A program made the translations under genes and the position numbers. The notes under the pieces are model-generated. The model did no database searches and had not been told where the DNA came from. It was given only the letters and a program-made list of their open reading frames with translations. A DNA stretch of 64,000 nt from Cardiobacterium hominis (GTDB taxonomy: Bacteria > Pseudomonadota > Gammaproteobacteria > Cardiobacteriales > Cardiobacteriaceae): contig NZ_LR134365.1 of assembly GCF_900637305.1 (NCBI RefSeq), positions 2,038,501-2,102,500 of the forward strand, read 5' to 3'. Positions 1-9,401 of this stretch are shown here, in pieces. Every line of letters starts with the position of its first letter. Position 1 is the stretch's first letter.

Positions 1-1203
1 CAAGAAAACGACCTGGCGCGCATCACCCGCGACCACTGCCAAATCTATGACGCGAGCGGCGCGGAAGTCACGCGCGCCATCAACGAAAGCGAGCAGACGG
101 GCGACCTCATCGGCAAAGGCGGCTACAAACACTACATGCAAAAAGAAATCTTCGAGCAGCCGACCGCCATCGCCGACACCCTCGAAGGCCGCCTGGCGCA
201 TGGCGAACTGCACCTTGCCTCCTTCCGCCCCGAACTCCTCGCCGCGCTCAAACGCACCCGCCAACTGCACATCGTCGCCTGCGGCACCAGCTACCACGCG
301 GGGCTCGTCATGAAATACCACTTCGAGCAGAACGCCATCCCGACCAGCGTCGAATACGCCAGCGAATACCTCTACCGCGACATCGCCGTACCGCCGGACA
401 CCCTGTTCATCAGCCTGTCGCAATCCGGCGAGACCGCCGATACCCTCGCCGCCCTGGAAAAAGCCAAAAAAGACGGGCGCTACCACGACAACCTCGCCAT
501 CTGCAACGTCCCCGAAAGCGCACTCACCCGCGCGGCAAACCACACCATCCTCACCCGTGCCGGACGCGAAATCGGCGTCGCCTCCACCAAAGCCTTCGTC
601 ACCCAACTGGCCGTGCTGCACCTGGTTAACGCCATCATCGCCGCCGAACAAGGCCGTCCCTTCGCGCGCGAACACCTGCAAACCTTCGACCACCTGCCGC
701 GCCACCTACAACACATCCTCGCGCTCGAACCGCAAATCGCCCGCGCCGCCAAAGCACTCGAACACCGCCACGGCTGCCTCTACCTCGGCCGCGGCGAAAA
801 CTACGCCATCGCCGCCGAAGGCGCACTCAAACTGAAAGAACTGACCTACATCCACGCCGAAGCGCACCCGGCAGGCGAACTCAAACACGGGCCGCTGGCG
901 CTGGTTGATGAAAACATGCCGGTGCTGGCACTCATCAAACACGACGCCCTCACAGAAAAAATCAGCAGCAACCTCGAAGTCGTACAGGCACGCGGCGGCC
1001 GCCTCATCATCTTCGCCGACGATCGCGTCGATACCAGCGGCTTCCCCGGCGCAGACGTCATCCGCCTTGGCGAGCTGGACGCGTTCACCGCCAGCATTGC
1101 CTTCGTCGTGCCGCTGCAACTGTTCGCCTACCACGTCGCCCTGCTCAAAGGCACCGATGTGGACCAGCCGCGCAACCTCGCCAAATCGGTGACAGTGGAA
1201 TAA
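1..1203 (+). CDS. glmS: Glutamine-fructose-6-phosphate aminotransferase, C-terminal two thirds (partial)
   Basis: The open frame runs in from base 1, so the 5' end lies outside the window; 400 codons remain of a family of about 609. GlmS makes glucosamine-6-phosphate from fructose-6-phosphate and glutamine, the first step to UDP-GlcNAc for peptidoglycan and LPS, in the cytoplasm. Seen here are the linker to the isomerase half (GKGGYKHYMQKEIFEQP) and two SIS sugar-binding domains with CGTSYHAG, SQSGETADT and VASTKAF. The protein ends in the family's typical tail PRNLAKSVTVE. The N-terminal Cys1 glutaminase domain is not visible. No neighbour is obviously co-transcribed. Confidence 0.97.
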   Translation, partial: QENDLARITRDHCQIYDASGAEVTRAINESEQTGDLIGKGGYKHYMQKEIFEQPTAIADTLEGRLAHGELHLASFRPELLAALKRTRQLHIVACGTSYHAGLVMKYHFEQNAIPTSVEYASEYLYRDIAVPPDTLFISLSQSGETADTLAALEKAKKDGRYHDNLAICNVPESALTRAANHTILTRAGREIGVASTKAFVTQLAVLHLVNAIIAAEQGRPFAREHLQTFDHLPRHLQHILALEPQIARAAKALEHRHGCLYLGRGENYAIAAEGALKLKELTYIHAEAHPAGELKHGPLALVDENMPVLALIKHDALTEKISSNLEVVQARGGRLIIFADDRVDTSGFPGADVIRLGELDAFTASIAFVVPLQLFAYHVALLKGTDVDQPRNLAKSVTVE

Positions 1204-1215
1204 GGCAAACCCTAT

Positions 1216-1258
1216 CGCCGTTGGGTTACGCTCGTCTCTCGCTGACCCAACCTGCGTT
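1216..1258. repeat. Dispersed hairpin repeat, copy 1 (GGTTGGGT...ACCCAAC type)
   Basis: Just after glmS, the complement reads CAGGTTGGGTCAGCGAGAGA followed by CGAGCGTAACCCAAC. The outer GTTGGGT and ACCCAAC arms can pair. A close relative lies at 31119-31155 after apbC. It is a small intergenic repeat that may also act as a transcription end for glmS; no coding capacity is seen. Confidence 0.6.
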
Positions 1259-1277
1259 CGCTGCCTTTTCCTGTGGT

Positions 1278-4055
1278 TTATTTGTTTCTGAACGGATTTT
1301 GCGAACGGCGGATGGCGCCTTGTTTTGCTAGAGTCGGCAGTTCGCGTTTGAAAAAGTCCGCATATGGCTCTGCGCCGGGGGAGAGGTAGATTTTGTTGAG
1401 TGAATTTCTAACCGGCTCAGCGTATTCAAGATACATCTGTTTGCCGTCCCAATCGGTATAAATGCGCTCCTCTTCCAGTAAATTGCCGATATAGAGCATG
1501 CGGCATTCCTGCTCTTCCTGAAACGCGGCGTGTTTCACCAGATAGCGCAGCGGTTGCAGGATAAAGACAAGGGTTTGCAAAACATCGTTTTCGGCATCCT
1601 TCGCTACAGCTTTAATCTTTTCAGACAGTTTAGATAAATCGTCTTTGACTTTTTCTGTCAGCTTGTTGATTTCGGCCTGATACTTTTTCCAATTTTTTTC
1701 GGCTTTTTTACAGAGTTTCTTATGTACGGCTGTTTTATCGTTATGCCACGCTTCGGCATAGAAAGTAACTTTGTCGCGGTGGGCAATAGACACATAACCG
1801 CTTTGCGGTTCAAGATAAATACAGCGGTAAAGCGGCAGTTTGTCTAATTTTTTCTGTGTGGTTTTGTCAGGCTGCGCAGGGCTGCTGTCTTCCATCGTAT
1901 TGTTCGTAGTGAAGGCTTCCCGCTCTGGCGCGGCAGTCATGATGGCGAACGGGTCTGCGGCAGAGAAAAAGCGTTTCCCGAAAACCAGGCTTACGCCAGA
2001 TGCCTCCAGCCCGTCTTCTTTACCGTAGAGACGGAACTGGTTCAGGCTATCGTGGTTGAAAGTAAAGCAGCTGATAAATGCCGCCAAGGCTTGGCTGTCA
2101 GATTCCTGCTCCGCATCCAGTACGCCGGATGGAAGCCCGCAAGACTTGTGCAGATAGCCGTACAGTACCTTTCCTTCAGTCGGGTCGTTGGTATTTTTCA
2201 CCGTGTTAAGACGCAAAGAAGAGACCTTGTCTTTCTCTCCCGCAATCAAAAGGCGGGCTATTGAGGGGCGAGTATAATGAGCCACTTTCAGCGGATTTTC
2301 TCCCGCTATCCCCCCGACGCTTGAAATAAACAGCGTTTTGATGATGGATACGGTGGCATCATAAACTGCCCTCAAATTTAAGCGGCTACCGGGTGGGCAG
2401 TTTAAAATTTTCAATAGGCTTTCTGACTGATAGTAGAAAACCGACCTGCTATTTGCAAAAGCCTGCTGAGCCTTTGTTTTATTTTTATCGAACCCGAGAA
2501 TGCCAAGAGTCAATTGAGCCTTGGCATACGGCCTGGACGAATCTGTGTGTTTGATACTGCGATAGGCAGCGACTGCTTCTTTGGCCTTACCCTGTTTTTG
2601 CAAAGCAACACCCAGATTAAACCGCGCCTTTGCATACCATTCGGGCGAATCTGTGCGTTTGATACTGCGGTAAGCAGCGATTGCGCCTGCACTATCGCCT
2701 TGTACTCTCAAAGTAATACCCAGATTAAACCGAGCCTTGGCATAAGCCTCCTTCGAATCTTTACGTCTAATACTACGATAGGCGACAATTTCGCCCGCGC
2801 TATCGCCTTGCGTTCCCAAAGTAATACCGAGACAAAGCTGAGCCTTGGCATACTGCTCGGGCGAATCTGTGCGTTCGATGCTACGGTAGGCGGCAATTGC
2901 GCCTGCATTATCGCCTTGTGCTCCCAAATCAATACCCAGATTAACCTGCGCCTTTGCATACTGCTCGGGCGAATCTGTACGTTCGATACTGCGGTAGGCG
3001 GCAATTGCGTCTTCGATCTTATCCTGTTCCCGCAAAGTAACGCCCAAATTAAACCGAGCTTCAGCATACAGATCGGGCGAATCTGTGTGTTCGATGCTGC
3101 GGTAGGCAGCAATTGCGCCTGCGCTATCACCTTGTGCTCCCAAAGTAATACCGAGATAAATCCGAGCTCTAGCATATAGCTCTGGTGAATCTGTACGTTC
3201 GATACTGCGGAAAGCAGCGATTGCTCCTTTAATCTTACCCTGTTTCTGCAAAACAATACCCAGATTCAACTGGGACTTGGCATACTGCTCGGACGAATCT
3301 GTCCGTTCAGTATTGCGGTAAGCAGCAATTGCTTCTTTAATCTTATCCTGTTTTTGCAAAACAACACCCAGATTAAACTGTGCCTTGGCATACAATTCGG
3401 GCGAATCTGTGCGTTCAATGCTGCGGTAGGCGGCGATTGCTTCTTCAGTCTTGCCCTGTTCTTGCAAAGCAACACCCAGATTAAACCGAGCCTCGGCGTA
3501 TAGCTCGGGCGAATCTGTGCGTTTGATACTGCGGTAAACGGCGATTGCTTCTTCAGTCTTGCCCTGTTTTCGCAAAGCAACACCCAGATTAAACTGAGCT
3601 TCGGCATACAGTTCGGGCGAATCTGTGCGTTCGATATTGCGGTAGGCGGCAATTGCATCTGCGCTATCGCCTTGTTCTTCCAAAGTAATACTAAGATAAA
3701 GCTGAGCCTTGGCATACAGCTCGGGCGAATCTGCGCGTTCAATACTGCGGTAGGCAGCGATTGCGCCTGCACTATCGTTTTGTGCTCGTAAAATAAAACC
3801 CAGATTAAACCGAGCATCCGCATATAGCTCAGGCGAATCTGTGCGTTTGATACTGCGGTAAACGGCGATTGCTTCTTCAGTCTTGCCCTGTTTTCGCAAA
3901 GCAACACCCAGATTAAACTGAGCCTTTGCATACAGTTCGGGCGAATCTTCGCGTTTGATTCTGCGCAAAATCTCTATTGCCTTATCAAGCTGCCCTTGCA
4001 GGTACAAATCATCTGCCTGTTGGAGCAACGCATTAAGTTCTTGTTCTGTCATCAT
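1278..4055 (-). CDS. Tetratricopeptide-repeat protein with a DUF2971-like C-terminal domain
   Basis: A 925-residue protein. Residues about 25-530 hold some 14 nearly identical 36-residue TPR units (core DSPELYAKAQFNLGVAL, joined by EEAIAAYRSIERT), seen in DNA as 108-bp tandem repeats. The C-terminal 400 residues have no TPRs; a stretch with CFTFNHDSLNQFRLYG resembles DUF2971-type domains, and a Lys/Glu-rich coiled-coil follows near residue 790. No signal peptide or membrane segment is seen. AAAGGA stands upstream of two adjacent ATGs. The repeats suggest a protein-interaction scaffold that can change copy number by recombination. Function is unknown; base composition is more AT-rich than the flanking genes, which hints at transfer. 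It stands alone between convergent and divergent neighbours. Confidence 0.85.
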   Translation of the reverse strand: MMTEQELNALLQQADDLYLQGQLDKAIEILRRIKREDSPELYAKAQFNLGVALRKQGKTEEAIAVYRSIKRTDSPELYADARFNLGFILRAQNDSAGAIAAYRSIERADSPELYAKAQLYLSITLEEQGDSADAIAAYRNIERTDSPELYAEAQFNLGVALRKQGKTEEAIAVYRSIKRTDSPELYAEARFNLGVALQEQGKTEEAIAAYRSIERTDSPELYAKAQFNLGVVLQKQDKIKEAIAAYRNTERTDSSEQYAKSQLNLGIVLQKQGKIKGAIAAFRSIERTDSPELYARARIYLGITLGAQGDSAGAIAAYRSIEHTDSPDLYAEARFNLGVTLREQDKIEDAIAAYRSIERTDSPEQYAKAQVNLGIDLGAQGDNAGAIAAYRSIERTDSPEQYAKAQLCLGITLGTQGDSAGEIVAYRSIRRKDSKEAYAKARFNLGITLRVQGDSAGAIAAYRSIKRTDSPEWYAKARFNLGVALQKQGKAKEAVAAYRSIKHTDSSRPYAKAQLTLGILGFDKNKTKAQQAFANSRSVFYYQSESLLKILNCPPGSRLNLRAVYDATVSIIKTLFISSVGGIAGENPLKVAHYTRPSIARLLIAGEKDKVSSLRLNTVKNTNDPTEGKVLYGYLHKSCGLPSGVLDAEQESDSQALAAFISCFTFNHDSLNQFRLYGKEDGLEASGVSLVFGKRFFSAADPFAIMTAAPEREAFTTNNTMEDSSPAQPDKTTQKKLDKLPLYRCIYLEPQSGYVSIAHRDKVTFYAEAWHNDKTAVHKKLCKKAEKNWKKYQAEINKLTEKVKDDLSKLSEKIKAVAKDAENDVLQTLVFILQPLRYLVKHAAFQEEQECRMLYIGNLLEEERIYTDWDGKQMYLEYAEPVRNSLNKIYLSPGAEPYADFFKRELPTLAKQGAIRRSQNPFRNK
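2500..3990 (-). repeat. 108-bp tandem coding repeat array (about 14 units)
   Basis: Inside the TPR gene, units such as ATTCGGGCGAATCTGTGCG recur every 108 bases on the + strand. Each encodes one 36-residue TPR. Individual units differ by a few bases and some are more alike than others (for example those around 3500-3610 and 3840-3950), as expected if units are duplicated or exchanged by recombination. Confidence 0.85.
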
Positions 4056-4107
4056 GACATCCTTTATGTAAATGTGAACTGAAACGGTAATTTGCGGATG
4101 ACACCTT

Positions 4108-4119
4108 TTCAGGCTGTCT
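4108..4119 (-). other. Degenerate DNA-uptake-like word upstream of the TPR gene
   Basis: The - strand reads AGACAGCCTGAA, 11 of 12 bases of the Kingella-type uptake word AGGCAGCCTGAA. A single inexact copy can arise by chance; it is listed because exact words occur at 37.4-38.1 kb. Confidence 0.3.
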
Positions 4120-4174
4120 TATTTTTTCCATTTCGCCAACGTATTCGCCATCGCGCTATTTGCAGCGAGTAGCA

Positions 4175-5176
4175 TCAACCCGCCAGCCAGGTTTGTAATG
4201 CCCCACCGGCGACAACCAGCCAGACAAGAACGATCGCGCCAAGGATAAGCGGCTTGATGCCTGCCTGGCGCAGGGTGCTGTGGTGGGTGGTCATGCCGAG
4301 TGCGGCCATTGCAATCGCAAGCAGCCAGTTATCGAAGGTGTTGATGGCGTCCAGCACGGCGGGCGGCAGGTGGATGAAGGAGTTAAAGAGCATCACGCCG
4401 ATGAAGGCGAGCGCAAACCACGGGATGACGAGGCGGCGGCTGGCGCTGTCGTGGTGGGCATAGCGGCTCATCCAGTATGAGAGTACGAGGAGGAAGGGCG
4501 CGAGCATCATCACCCGGATCATTTTGGTGGTGACAGCGAGGTTGGCGACAGTGTCGTTAATGGCCTTGCCCGCCGCCACCACTTGTGCCACCTCATGCAC
4601 GCTAGAGCCGATGTAGATGCCAAAGGGCGCGTCGGCAACCGGCCACCACTGCGCCGCGTGCATATAGGGATAGAGGAAGATGCCGACGGTGCCGTAGATG
4701 ACGATGGTGGCGACGGCGACGATGACGTTGTGCGATTCTGCCCGCACCACGGGAGCGGTGGCGATGATGGCAGCAGCGCCGCAGATGCCGCTGCCCGCAC
4801 CCATCAGCCAGACGGTGTGACGCTCGATATTCAACCAGCGGATGCCAATCCAGCAGGTGAGGAAGAAGGTAGTGGTGAGCATGAGGGCGTCGGCGAGGAT
4901 GCTGTTCACGCCGACGGCGGCGACCTGCGCCAGCGTCAGGCGGAAACCGTAAAGAATGATGCCGAGGCGTAGCAGTTGCCCCTTGCTGAAGACCACGCCT
5001 TCGTGGCAATGCGTCGCGATGCGCGGGTAGAGGGTATTGCCGACAAGCATGCCGATGAGGATGGCAAGCGTCAGCATACTTAAGCCCATCCGTGCCAGAT
5101 GCAATTCGCGGCTGGCAAGGGCGGCGAGGATGACGACGGCGAGGACGGGCAGCATGCCGATGATTTTTTGTCTCAT
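4175..5176 (-). CDS. YeiH/UPF0324-family inner membrane protein (putative sulfate or anion exporter)
   Basis: A 333-residue polytopic membrane protein with about ten hydrophobic segments beginning at residue 7. Family marks include the LVGNTLYP segment near residue 45, LRLGIILYGFRLT near 70, and AGSGICGAAAIIATAPVV near 126, typical of the Cons_hypoth698/YeiH group. Members are predicted carriers in the inner membrane; some are tied to sulfonate or sulfate metabolism, but the substrate here cannot be read from the sequence. No LysR regulator lies next to it. Its 5' end faces apbE, transcribed the other way, and the two share a short promoter region. Confidence 0.85.
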   Translation of the reverse strand: MRQKIIGMLPVLAVVILAALASRELHLARMGLSMLTLAILIGMLVGNTLYPRIATHCHEGVVFSKGQLLRLGIILYGFRLTLAQVAAVGVNSILADALMLTTTFFLTCWIGIRWLNIERHTVWLMGAGSGICGAAAIIATAPVVRAESHNVIVAVATIVIYGTVGIFLYPYMHAAQWWPVADAPFGIYIGSSVHEVAQVVAAGKAINDTVANLAVTTKMIRVMMLAPFLLVLSYWMSRYAHHDSASRRLVIPWFALAFIGVMLFNSFIHLPPAVLDAINTFDNWLLAIAMAALGMTTHHSTLRQAGIKPLILGAIVLVWLVVAGGALQTWLAG

Positions 5177-5204
5177 GATGGGTTCTCTGGATGAAGTTGG
5201 CGCA

Positions 5205-6272
5205 ATGATACGCCTCTCTTTTCGTCGGAAAAACGGGTTATTGCGCTTGGCTGTGGCGGTTTTCTTTATAATCTCCAGCCTCTTAACCGGAGTTTTTATG
5301 ACCAGAGAAGCCGCACTGATTACCCTGCAAGGGCAGACGATGGGGACGGATTACTCCGTCAAGTATATTGACTGGGCCGATGGCCGCGCCCTGCCCTCGC
5401 CCGCCGCCATCAAGGCGCAGATTGAGCGCCGCCTGCATGAGGTTAATGCCGAGATGTCGCCGTATTTGCCGGATTCGGCCATCAGTCAGTTCAATCAACT
5501 ACGCGATGACCGCTGGTTTTTGTTGCCGCCCGATTTTGCCACGGTGCTGCGTGAGGCGGTCGCGCTGCATGAGGTCACGCAAGGCGGGCTGGATGTGAGT
5601 CTGGGCGCGCTCGTCAATTTGTGGGGTTTTGGTCCAGAACCGCGCCGCGACAGCCCTCCTCCGCCGGATGCCATCGCCGCACGCACAAGCGGTATGGGGC
5701 AGTTTGAGCTGGCGGAGGAATCGGGGATGTGGTTTGTGCGCAAGCACGCGCCGCTGTTGCAGCTGGATTTGTGCGCGATTGCCAAGGGTTATGGCGTGGA
5801 CGCGGTCGCGGGTGTCTTGGCGGCGGCAGACATTGGCGATTTTTTGGTGGAGATTGGCGGCGAGTTGTACGGACGCGGGGTCAATCCGCAGCGGCAACCG
5901 TGGTGGGTCGGCGTTGAGCATCCGTTGCAGCGCACGCAGCATGTGGCGGTGGTCGCGCTGGACGGGCTGGCGCTCGCCACTTCCGGCGATTACCGCAATT
6001 TTTTTGTCGATGATAACGGCGCGATGCAGTCGCATGTGATTGACCCGCGCAGCGGCCGACCGGTGCGGCATGACATTGCCTCGCTGTCGGTGTTGGCGCC
6101 AACGGCAATGCGTGCCGATGGGCTTGCCACCGGGCTGTATGCGCTCGGCGCGGAAGCGGCATGGGCGGTCGCCACGCAGCAGGATTTGGCCGTTTGCCTG
6201 GTCACGCGGCGCGATGGCGATTTTCACCGCATCCTTTCTCCGGCATTTCAGGCGCAGTTGCAATTTGCGTAA
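5205..6272 (+). CDS. apbE: FAD:protein FMN transferase
   Basis: ApbE joins FMN by a phosphoester bond to Thr/Ser of exported flavoproteins (for example Na+-NQR subunits) in the periplasm. Seen here are GQTMGTDYSVKYI, AIAKGYGVDAVAGVL, FLVEIGGELYG, ATSGDYRNFF and HVIDPRSGRPVRHDIAS, with the metal-binding ADGLATGLYALG near the C-terminus. Start choice: ATG 5205 adds an Arg/Lys-rich N-region and a hydrophobic stretch, expected for an exported ApbE, but its lipobox-like LLTGV lacks Cys. ATG 5298 has a better GGAG at spacing 5 and a TATAAT at 5267-5272 but gives no export signal. I prefer 5205. A lone gene; no target flavoprotein is adjacent. Confidence 0.88.
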   Translation: MIRLSFRRKNGLLRLAVAVFFIISSLLTGVFMTREAALITLQGQTMGTDYSVKYIDWADGRALPSPAAIKAQIERRLHEVNAEMSPYLPDSAISQFNQLRDDRWFLLPPDFATVLREAVALHEVTQGGLDVSLGALVNLWGFGPEPRRDSPPPPDAIAARTSGMGQFELAEESGMWFVRKHAPLLQLDLCAIAKGYGVDAVAGVLAAADIGDFLVEIGGELYGRGVNPQRQPWWVGVEHPLQRTQHVAVVALDGLALATSGDYRNFFVDDNGAMQSHVIDPRSGRPVRHDIASLSVLAPTAMRADGLATGLYALGAEAAWAVATQQDLAVCLVTRRDGDFHRILSPAFQAQLQFA

Positions 6273-6325
6273 AAATGACATTCTCATTACGGAAATTTGG
6301 CTATAATCCGCGCACTTTTTTCGGG

Positions 6326-6362
6326 CTCCTGAATGGCAAGCGGCTGTTCGGGAGTTTCTTTT
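6326..6362 (+). terminator. Probable terminator after apbE
   Basis: CTCCTGAA pairs with TTCGGGAG (one G-T pair) around a 13-base loop and is followed by TTTCTTTT. A TATAAT-like box lies just upstream at 6302-6308, so the hairpin could instead belong to a short leader. Confidence 0.45.
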
Positions 6363-6426
6363 AGTCTGAATTTCTGTAAATTCCATAAGTAATCAATACT
6401 TTGTCCGTAAGACCCTAGTTTTGTAA

Positions 6427-7215
6427 ATGCTCGCCGCGCTGCCGGTCATCGCCAGCGCCGCGCCCTATCAGCAGGGCGGCAGTGCGACTGCCACCGTGGA
6501 TGCCGGTGAGCGCGTCGAGAAAGTCAATACCATCACCGCCATCGTCAAGAAAGACGGCAAACCCGACCGCAAAAGCCCGGTCGGCACCAGCGAAAAAGAT
6601 TTCAACCGCAGCGGCAACCCGGTGCGCATCATCTGGTACGGCAACCCGAACGACGCCGACAGAAAAATCGCGCAAACCGGCGCGCTCAATAACGGCCACA
6701 TTCACGGCAAAGTCGTCGCCACCGGCACGCTGACCACCAAGAAAACAGAAAAAGGCTCGACCGTTGAGCTGAACGGCTAGGCGAACGCCATTGACGCGCT
6801 CGGCTGGACGCCTGCCAGCAACCCGAACGACATCGACATCAACCTCGCCACCATCGACAACCGCCGCAGCGCGGTCGGCGAAGCGGTATTGCAGGCGGGA
6901 CTGGCCGGCGTGCACGGCAACGTCAGCAGCTTCGGCAGTGCCAACGGCATCTCCGTGGTGGCGCTTGCCGATTTCGGCAAACCGGGCGTAGGCGGCGTGG
7001 ATGGCAGCAGCGGCGCGACCGGCAAAAGCAGCAACGGCGGCAGCGCCAGCGGCTTCACCCTGCGCACGGACAAAAACCCGAATACCGTGCGCGCGGGACT
7101 TACCGGCGAATACCAGACCGCGAAAGGCGTCATCATCCGCGCCGGCGTCTCGGACAACCTGCGCAAAGGCAAAAAAGACCTGCAAGGCACCCTCAGCGTC
7201 GGGGTAAAATTCTGA
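6427..7215 (+). pseudogene. Broken outer-membrane protein gene (5' end lost, in-frame TAG)
   Basis: One frame stays open for 263 codons except for a TAG at 6778-6780. The N-terminus MLAALPVIASAAPYQ looks like the back half of a Sec signal peptide with its charged start missing; a TAA sits directly before the ATG. After the TAG the frame continues to a C-terminus ending SVGVKF, with alternating hydrophobic residues and a final Phe, as in outer-membrane beta-barrels. Gly/Ser-rich linkers occur near residues 195-210. The family could not be named; a porin or adhesin barrel fragment is possible. Base composition matches the host genes. Confidence 0.6.
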
Positions 7216-7325
7216 GCCTGGGGACAAAACCCACCTCCCCCGCCCAGCGGGGGAGCGTGGGACGCGCGAACAAAACACATCGCGACCGCATCAACCCCTC
7301 ACCACACCAACAACCGGAAACCTCC

Positions 7326-7679
7326 ATGAAAAAAACCAAAATCCTCTACCTTGCCGCCCTGCTCGGCGGCTGCGCTGCCAATAGCGGCATCAACCAAAAT
7401 ACCCTGGCGCGCGAACTCATCAGCCCGCTGGTCAAACAACAATGCCATAGCCAACTCAACGCACGCCAAGAATGGCAACTGGCTTCCGCACTCATGGGTG
7501 CAGAAATCAAACAACAATGGGAAAACAAAATCTGCGGCTGCGTCAGCGAAGAAGCACCATCACAAATGAGCGGTGAAGAAATGATACAAGTCATCAACCC
7601 CGCCACCCGCTCACAAGCCGTTACAAACGTTGCCGTCAAAACCGTCAGCGCCTGCTTTAACCGCATCATGAGCCGCTAA
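7326..7679 (+). CDS. Small predicted lipoprotein, function unknown
   Basis: A 117-residue protein starting MKKTKILYLAALLGGCAAN; LLGGC is a clear lipobox, so the mature protein would begin at Cys16 and be lipid-anchored. The mature part has four more Cys (CHS, KICGC, SACFN), which suggests disulfides in the periplasm. The start at 7326 was chosen because it places the signal peptide at the N-terminus and follows GGAAA; the frame opens further upstream without a signal. A strong hairpin terminator follows 12 bases after the stop. I do not recognise the family. Confidence 0.7.
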   Translation: MKKTKILYLAALLGGCAANSGINQNTLARELISPLVKQQCHSQLNARQEWQLASALMGAEIKQQWENKICGCVSEEAPSQMSGEEMIQVINPATRSQAVTNVAVKTVSACFNRIMSR

Positions 7680-7690
7680 ACAAACCCTCA

Positions 7691-7720
7691 AAAAAAACCG
7701 GCATGAATGCCGGTTTTTTT
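7691..7720 (+). terminator. Rho-independent terminator
   Basis: AACCGGCAT and ATGCCGGTT form a 9-bp stem, extended by an A-run before and a T-run after it. It ends the lipoprotein transcript and can also work on the other strand. Confidence 0.85.
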
Positions 7721-7861
7721 AAGAGCCTATCCAACTCCCCCGCAGCGCGAAGCCCGCACTGGGAGAAGAAACATATCGGCTGCTTTCCTGCTTCAAATTT
7801 CTATCAAACTTTGGCGCTAAAAATGCACTTACGCCAAACAGACTCTAATACTGCAACCAAC

Positions 7862-8791
7862 TTACGGCTCAACCGTACTGACCGCATCCTTATCCACCTT
7901 GCCAATCACGCCATTTCTCTGCAAAAACTCGGCGAAGCGCTGATAACGCGCATTATCAGAAGCCCCTGGACGCAGCGCAAGACGCGGCAAAGTATCCTTA
8001 AACGCCAAATGATGAATCTCATCATCCAGCTCCTTCTTGTACGAAACAAAAGATTGCCACGCCTCATCAGGATGATTCAGCATAAATTGCGTCGCCTGCT
8101 CCAAAGCCAAATTAAAACGGCGGAAACGATCATCATGCGCCTGATCCTCACGGGCAATAACAATCATCTCATCATAAGCAGGCACACCATGCTCTTCAGG
8201 AAAAAAAGCCTTGCCCGGCTTACCTGCCAATTCCAACTCATGCAATTCAAAATTACGATACCCGCCGATTACCGCATCAACCTGCCCGCTCATCAAAGAC
8301 GGACTAATAGACCAATTCACATTGACCGTTTCCACATCTTCCGGTTTCAAACCACCCTCTGCCAATAACGTGCGCAATAACGTATCCTCAAAACCGGCAA
8401 CACTATAGCCAACTTTCTTGCCCTTAAGATCGGCAATCTTCTCAATACCGCTTAATTTCAGCACCGTCAGCGTATTGAGCGGCGTTGCAATCATCGTAGA
8501 AACTCGCACGACCGGCAGTCCCTGATCGCGATACTGATGCAACTGCGGTTGATACGTCATGCTCAAATCCGCCTTGCCCGCCGCCACCAACTTGGCACCC
8601 GTCGCAGCATCCGTCGGCTCGGAAAGCGTAACCTCCAAATCCTGCGCCGCAAAAAAACCCTTCTGCTGCGCAATCACGACCTGACTATGCACCGGATTGA
8701 CGAACCAATCCAGCACCAGACTAATCTTGTCCGCGGCAAAAACCGCCGCACTCTGACAACACAACAAAACAACAAAAAAGACACTTTTCAT
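7862..8791 (-). CDS. NMT1/ThiY-family ABC transporter substrate-binding protein
   Basis: A periplasmic binding protein of 309 residues with signal peptide MKSVFFVVLLCCQSAAVFA. The mature part starts ISLVLDWFVNPVHSQVVIAQQKGFF, the hallmark of the ThiY/NMT1 group that binds hydroxymethylpyrimidine or related pyrimidines; AGKADLSMTYQPQL and DLKGKKVGYSVAGFEDTLL agree. No permease or ATPase gene is next to it, so it is an orphan binding protein here or works with a transporter elsewhere. The start at 8791 is taken over the upstream in-frame ATG because of GGAG 7 bases before it and because the signal peptide then begins the protein. No riboswitch was recognised upstream. Confidence 0.82.
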   Translation of the reverse strand: MKSVFFVVLLCCQSAAVFAADKISLVLDWFVNPVHSQVVIAQQKGFFAAQDLEVTLSEPTDAATGAKLVAAGKADLSMTYQPQLHQYRDQGLPVVRVSTMIATPLNTLTVLKLSGIEKIADLKGKKVGYSVAGFEDTLLRTLLAEGGLKPEDVETVNVNWSISPSLMSGQVDAVIGGYRNFELHELELAGKPGKAFFPEEHGVPAYDEMIVIAREDQAHDDRFRRFNLALEQATQFMLNHPDEAWQSFVSYKKELDDEIHHLAFKDTLPRLALRPGASDNARYQRFAEFLQRNGVIGKVDKDAVSTVEP

Positions 8792-9221
8792 AAAAGACTC
8801 CTGGAAGCGAAAAGCACGCATTATGCCCGCATCTGCAGCAAACAGGAACGAAAGACGCGGGAAATAGCTTAATACCGGTCATCCCAACAAAAATCCTGCA
8901 AAAAAAGCCACAAAACTGCTCCTTTCCGGCGCAATCCTTACCGCGCTGACCGCCTGCGGTGGCGGCGGCAGCGACAACAGCCCTGCCGACCCGCAAACAC
9001 CGGTCGTCCCCAAATCTGTCCCTTCCACCCCGCAAAACAACAACAGCGGCAACCACAACGAACCCGCACCGCAACAGGACGAACAGCCACAAAACCCGCA
9101 ACCGGACAACACCACCCAGCCGACAGCCCCACAAGGCAACAACGGCGGAGTAACCCCACCGCCGTCCAATGGCGGTAATGGCGGTGCCGTTCCCCCGCCT
9201 GCAAATAATGGTGGCAACAAC

Positions 9222-9401
9222 ACCAACCCCGGCACCAACCCCGGAACGAGTCCCGGCACCAATCCCGGCACCAATCCCGGCACCAACCCCGGAACGAATC
9301 CCGGCACCAATCCCGGCACCAATCCCGGCACCAATCCCGGCACCAATCCCTGCACCAATCCCTGCACCAATCCCTGCACCAATCCCGGCACCAATCCTGG
9401 C
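9222..9401 (+). repeat. 12-bp tandem repeat, 15 units, coding for TNPG
   Basis: Exactly 180 bases of ACCAAYCCCGGC-type units encode TNPG, with TSPG once and TNPC three times in a row. Because 12 is a multiple of three, copy-number change lengthens or shortens the surface linker without shifting frame. Confidence 0.9.

Noticed and set aside
2500-3990. Regular 108-bp repeats as a CRISPR array or satellite
   Set aside because: The repeats have no unique spacers and encode in-frame TPR units of one protein.
9222-9401. 12-bp repeats as CRISPR or iterons
   Set aside because: They are contiguous, in frame and encode a TNPG linker.
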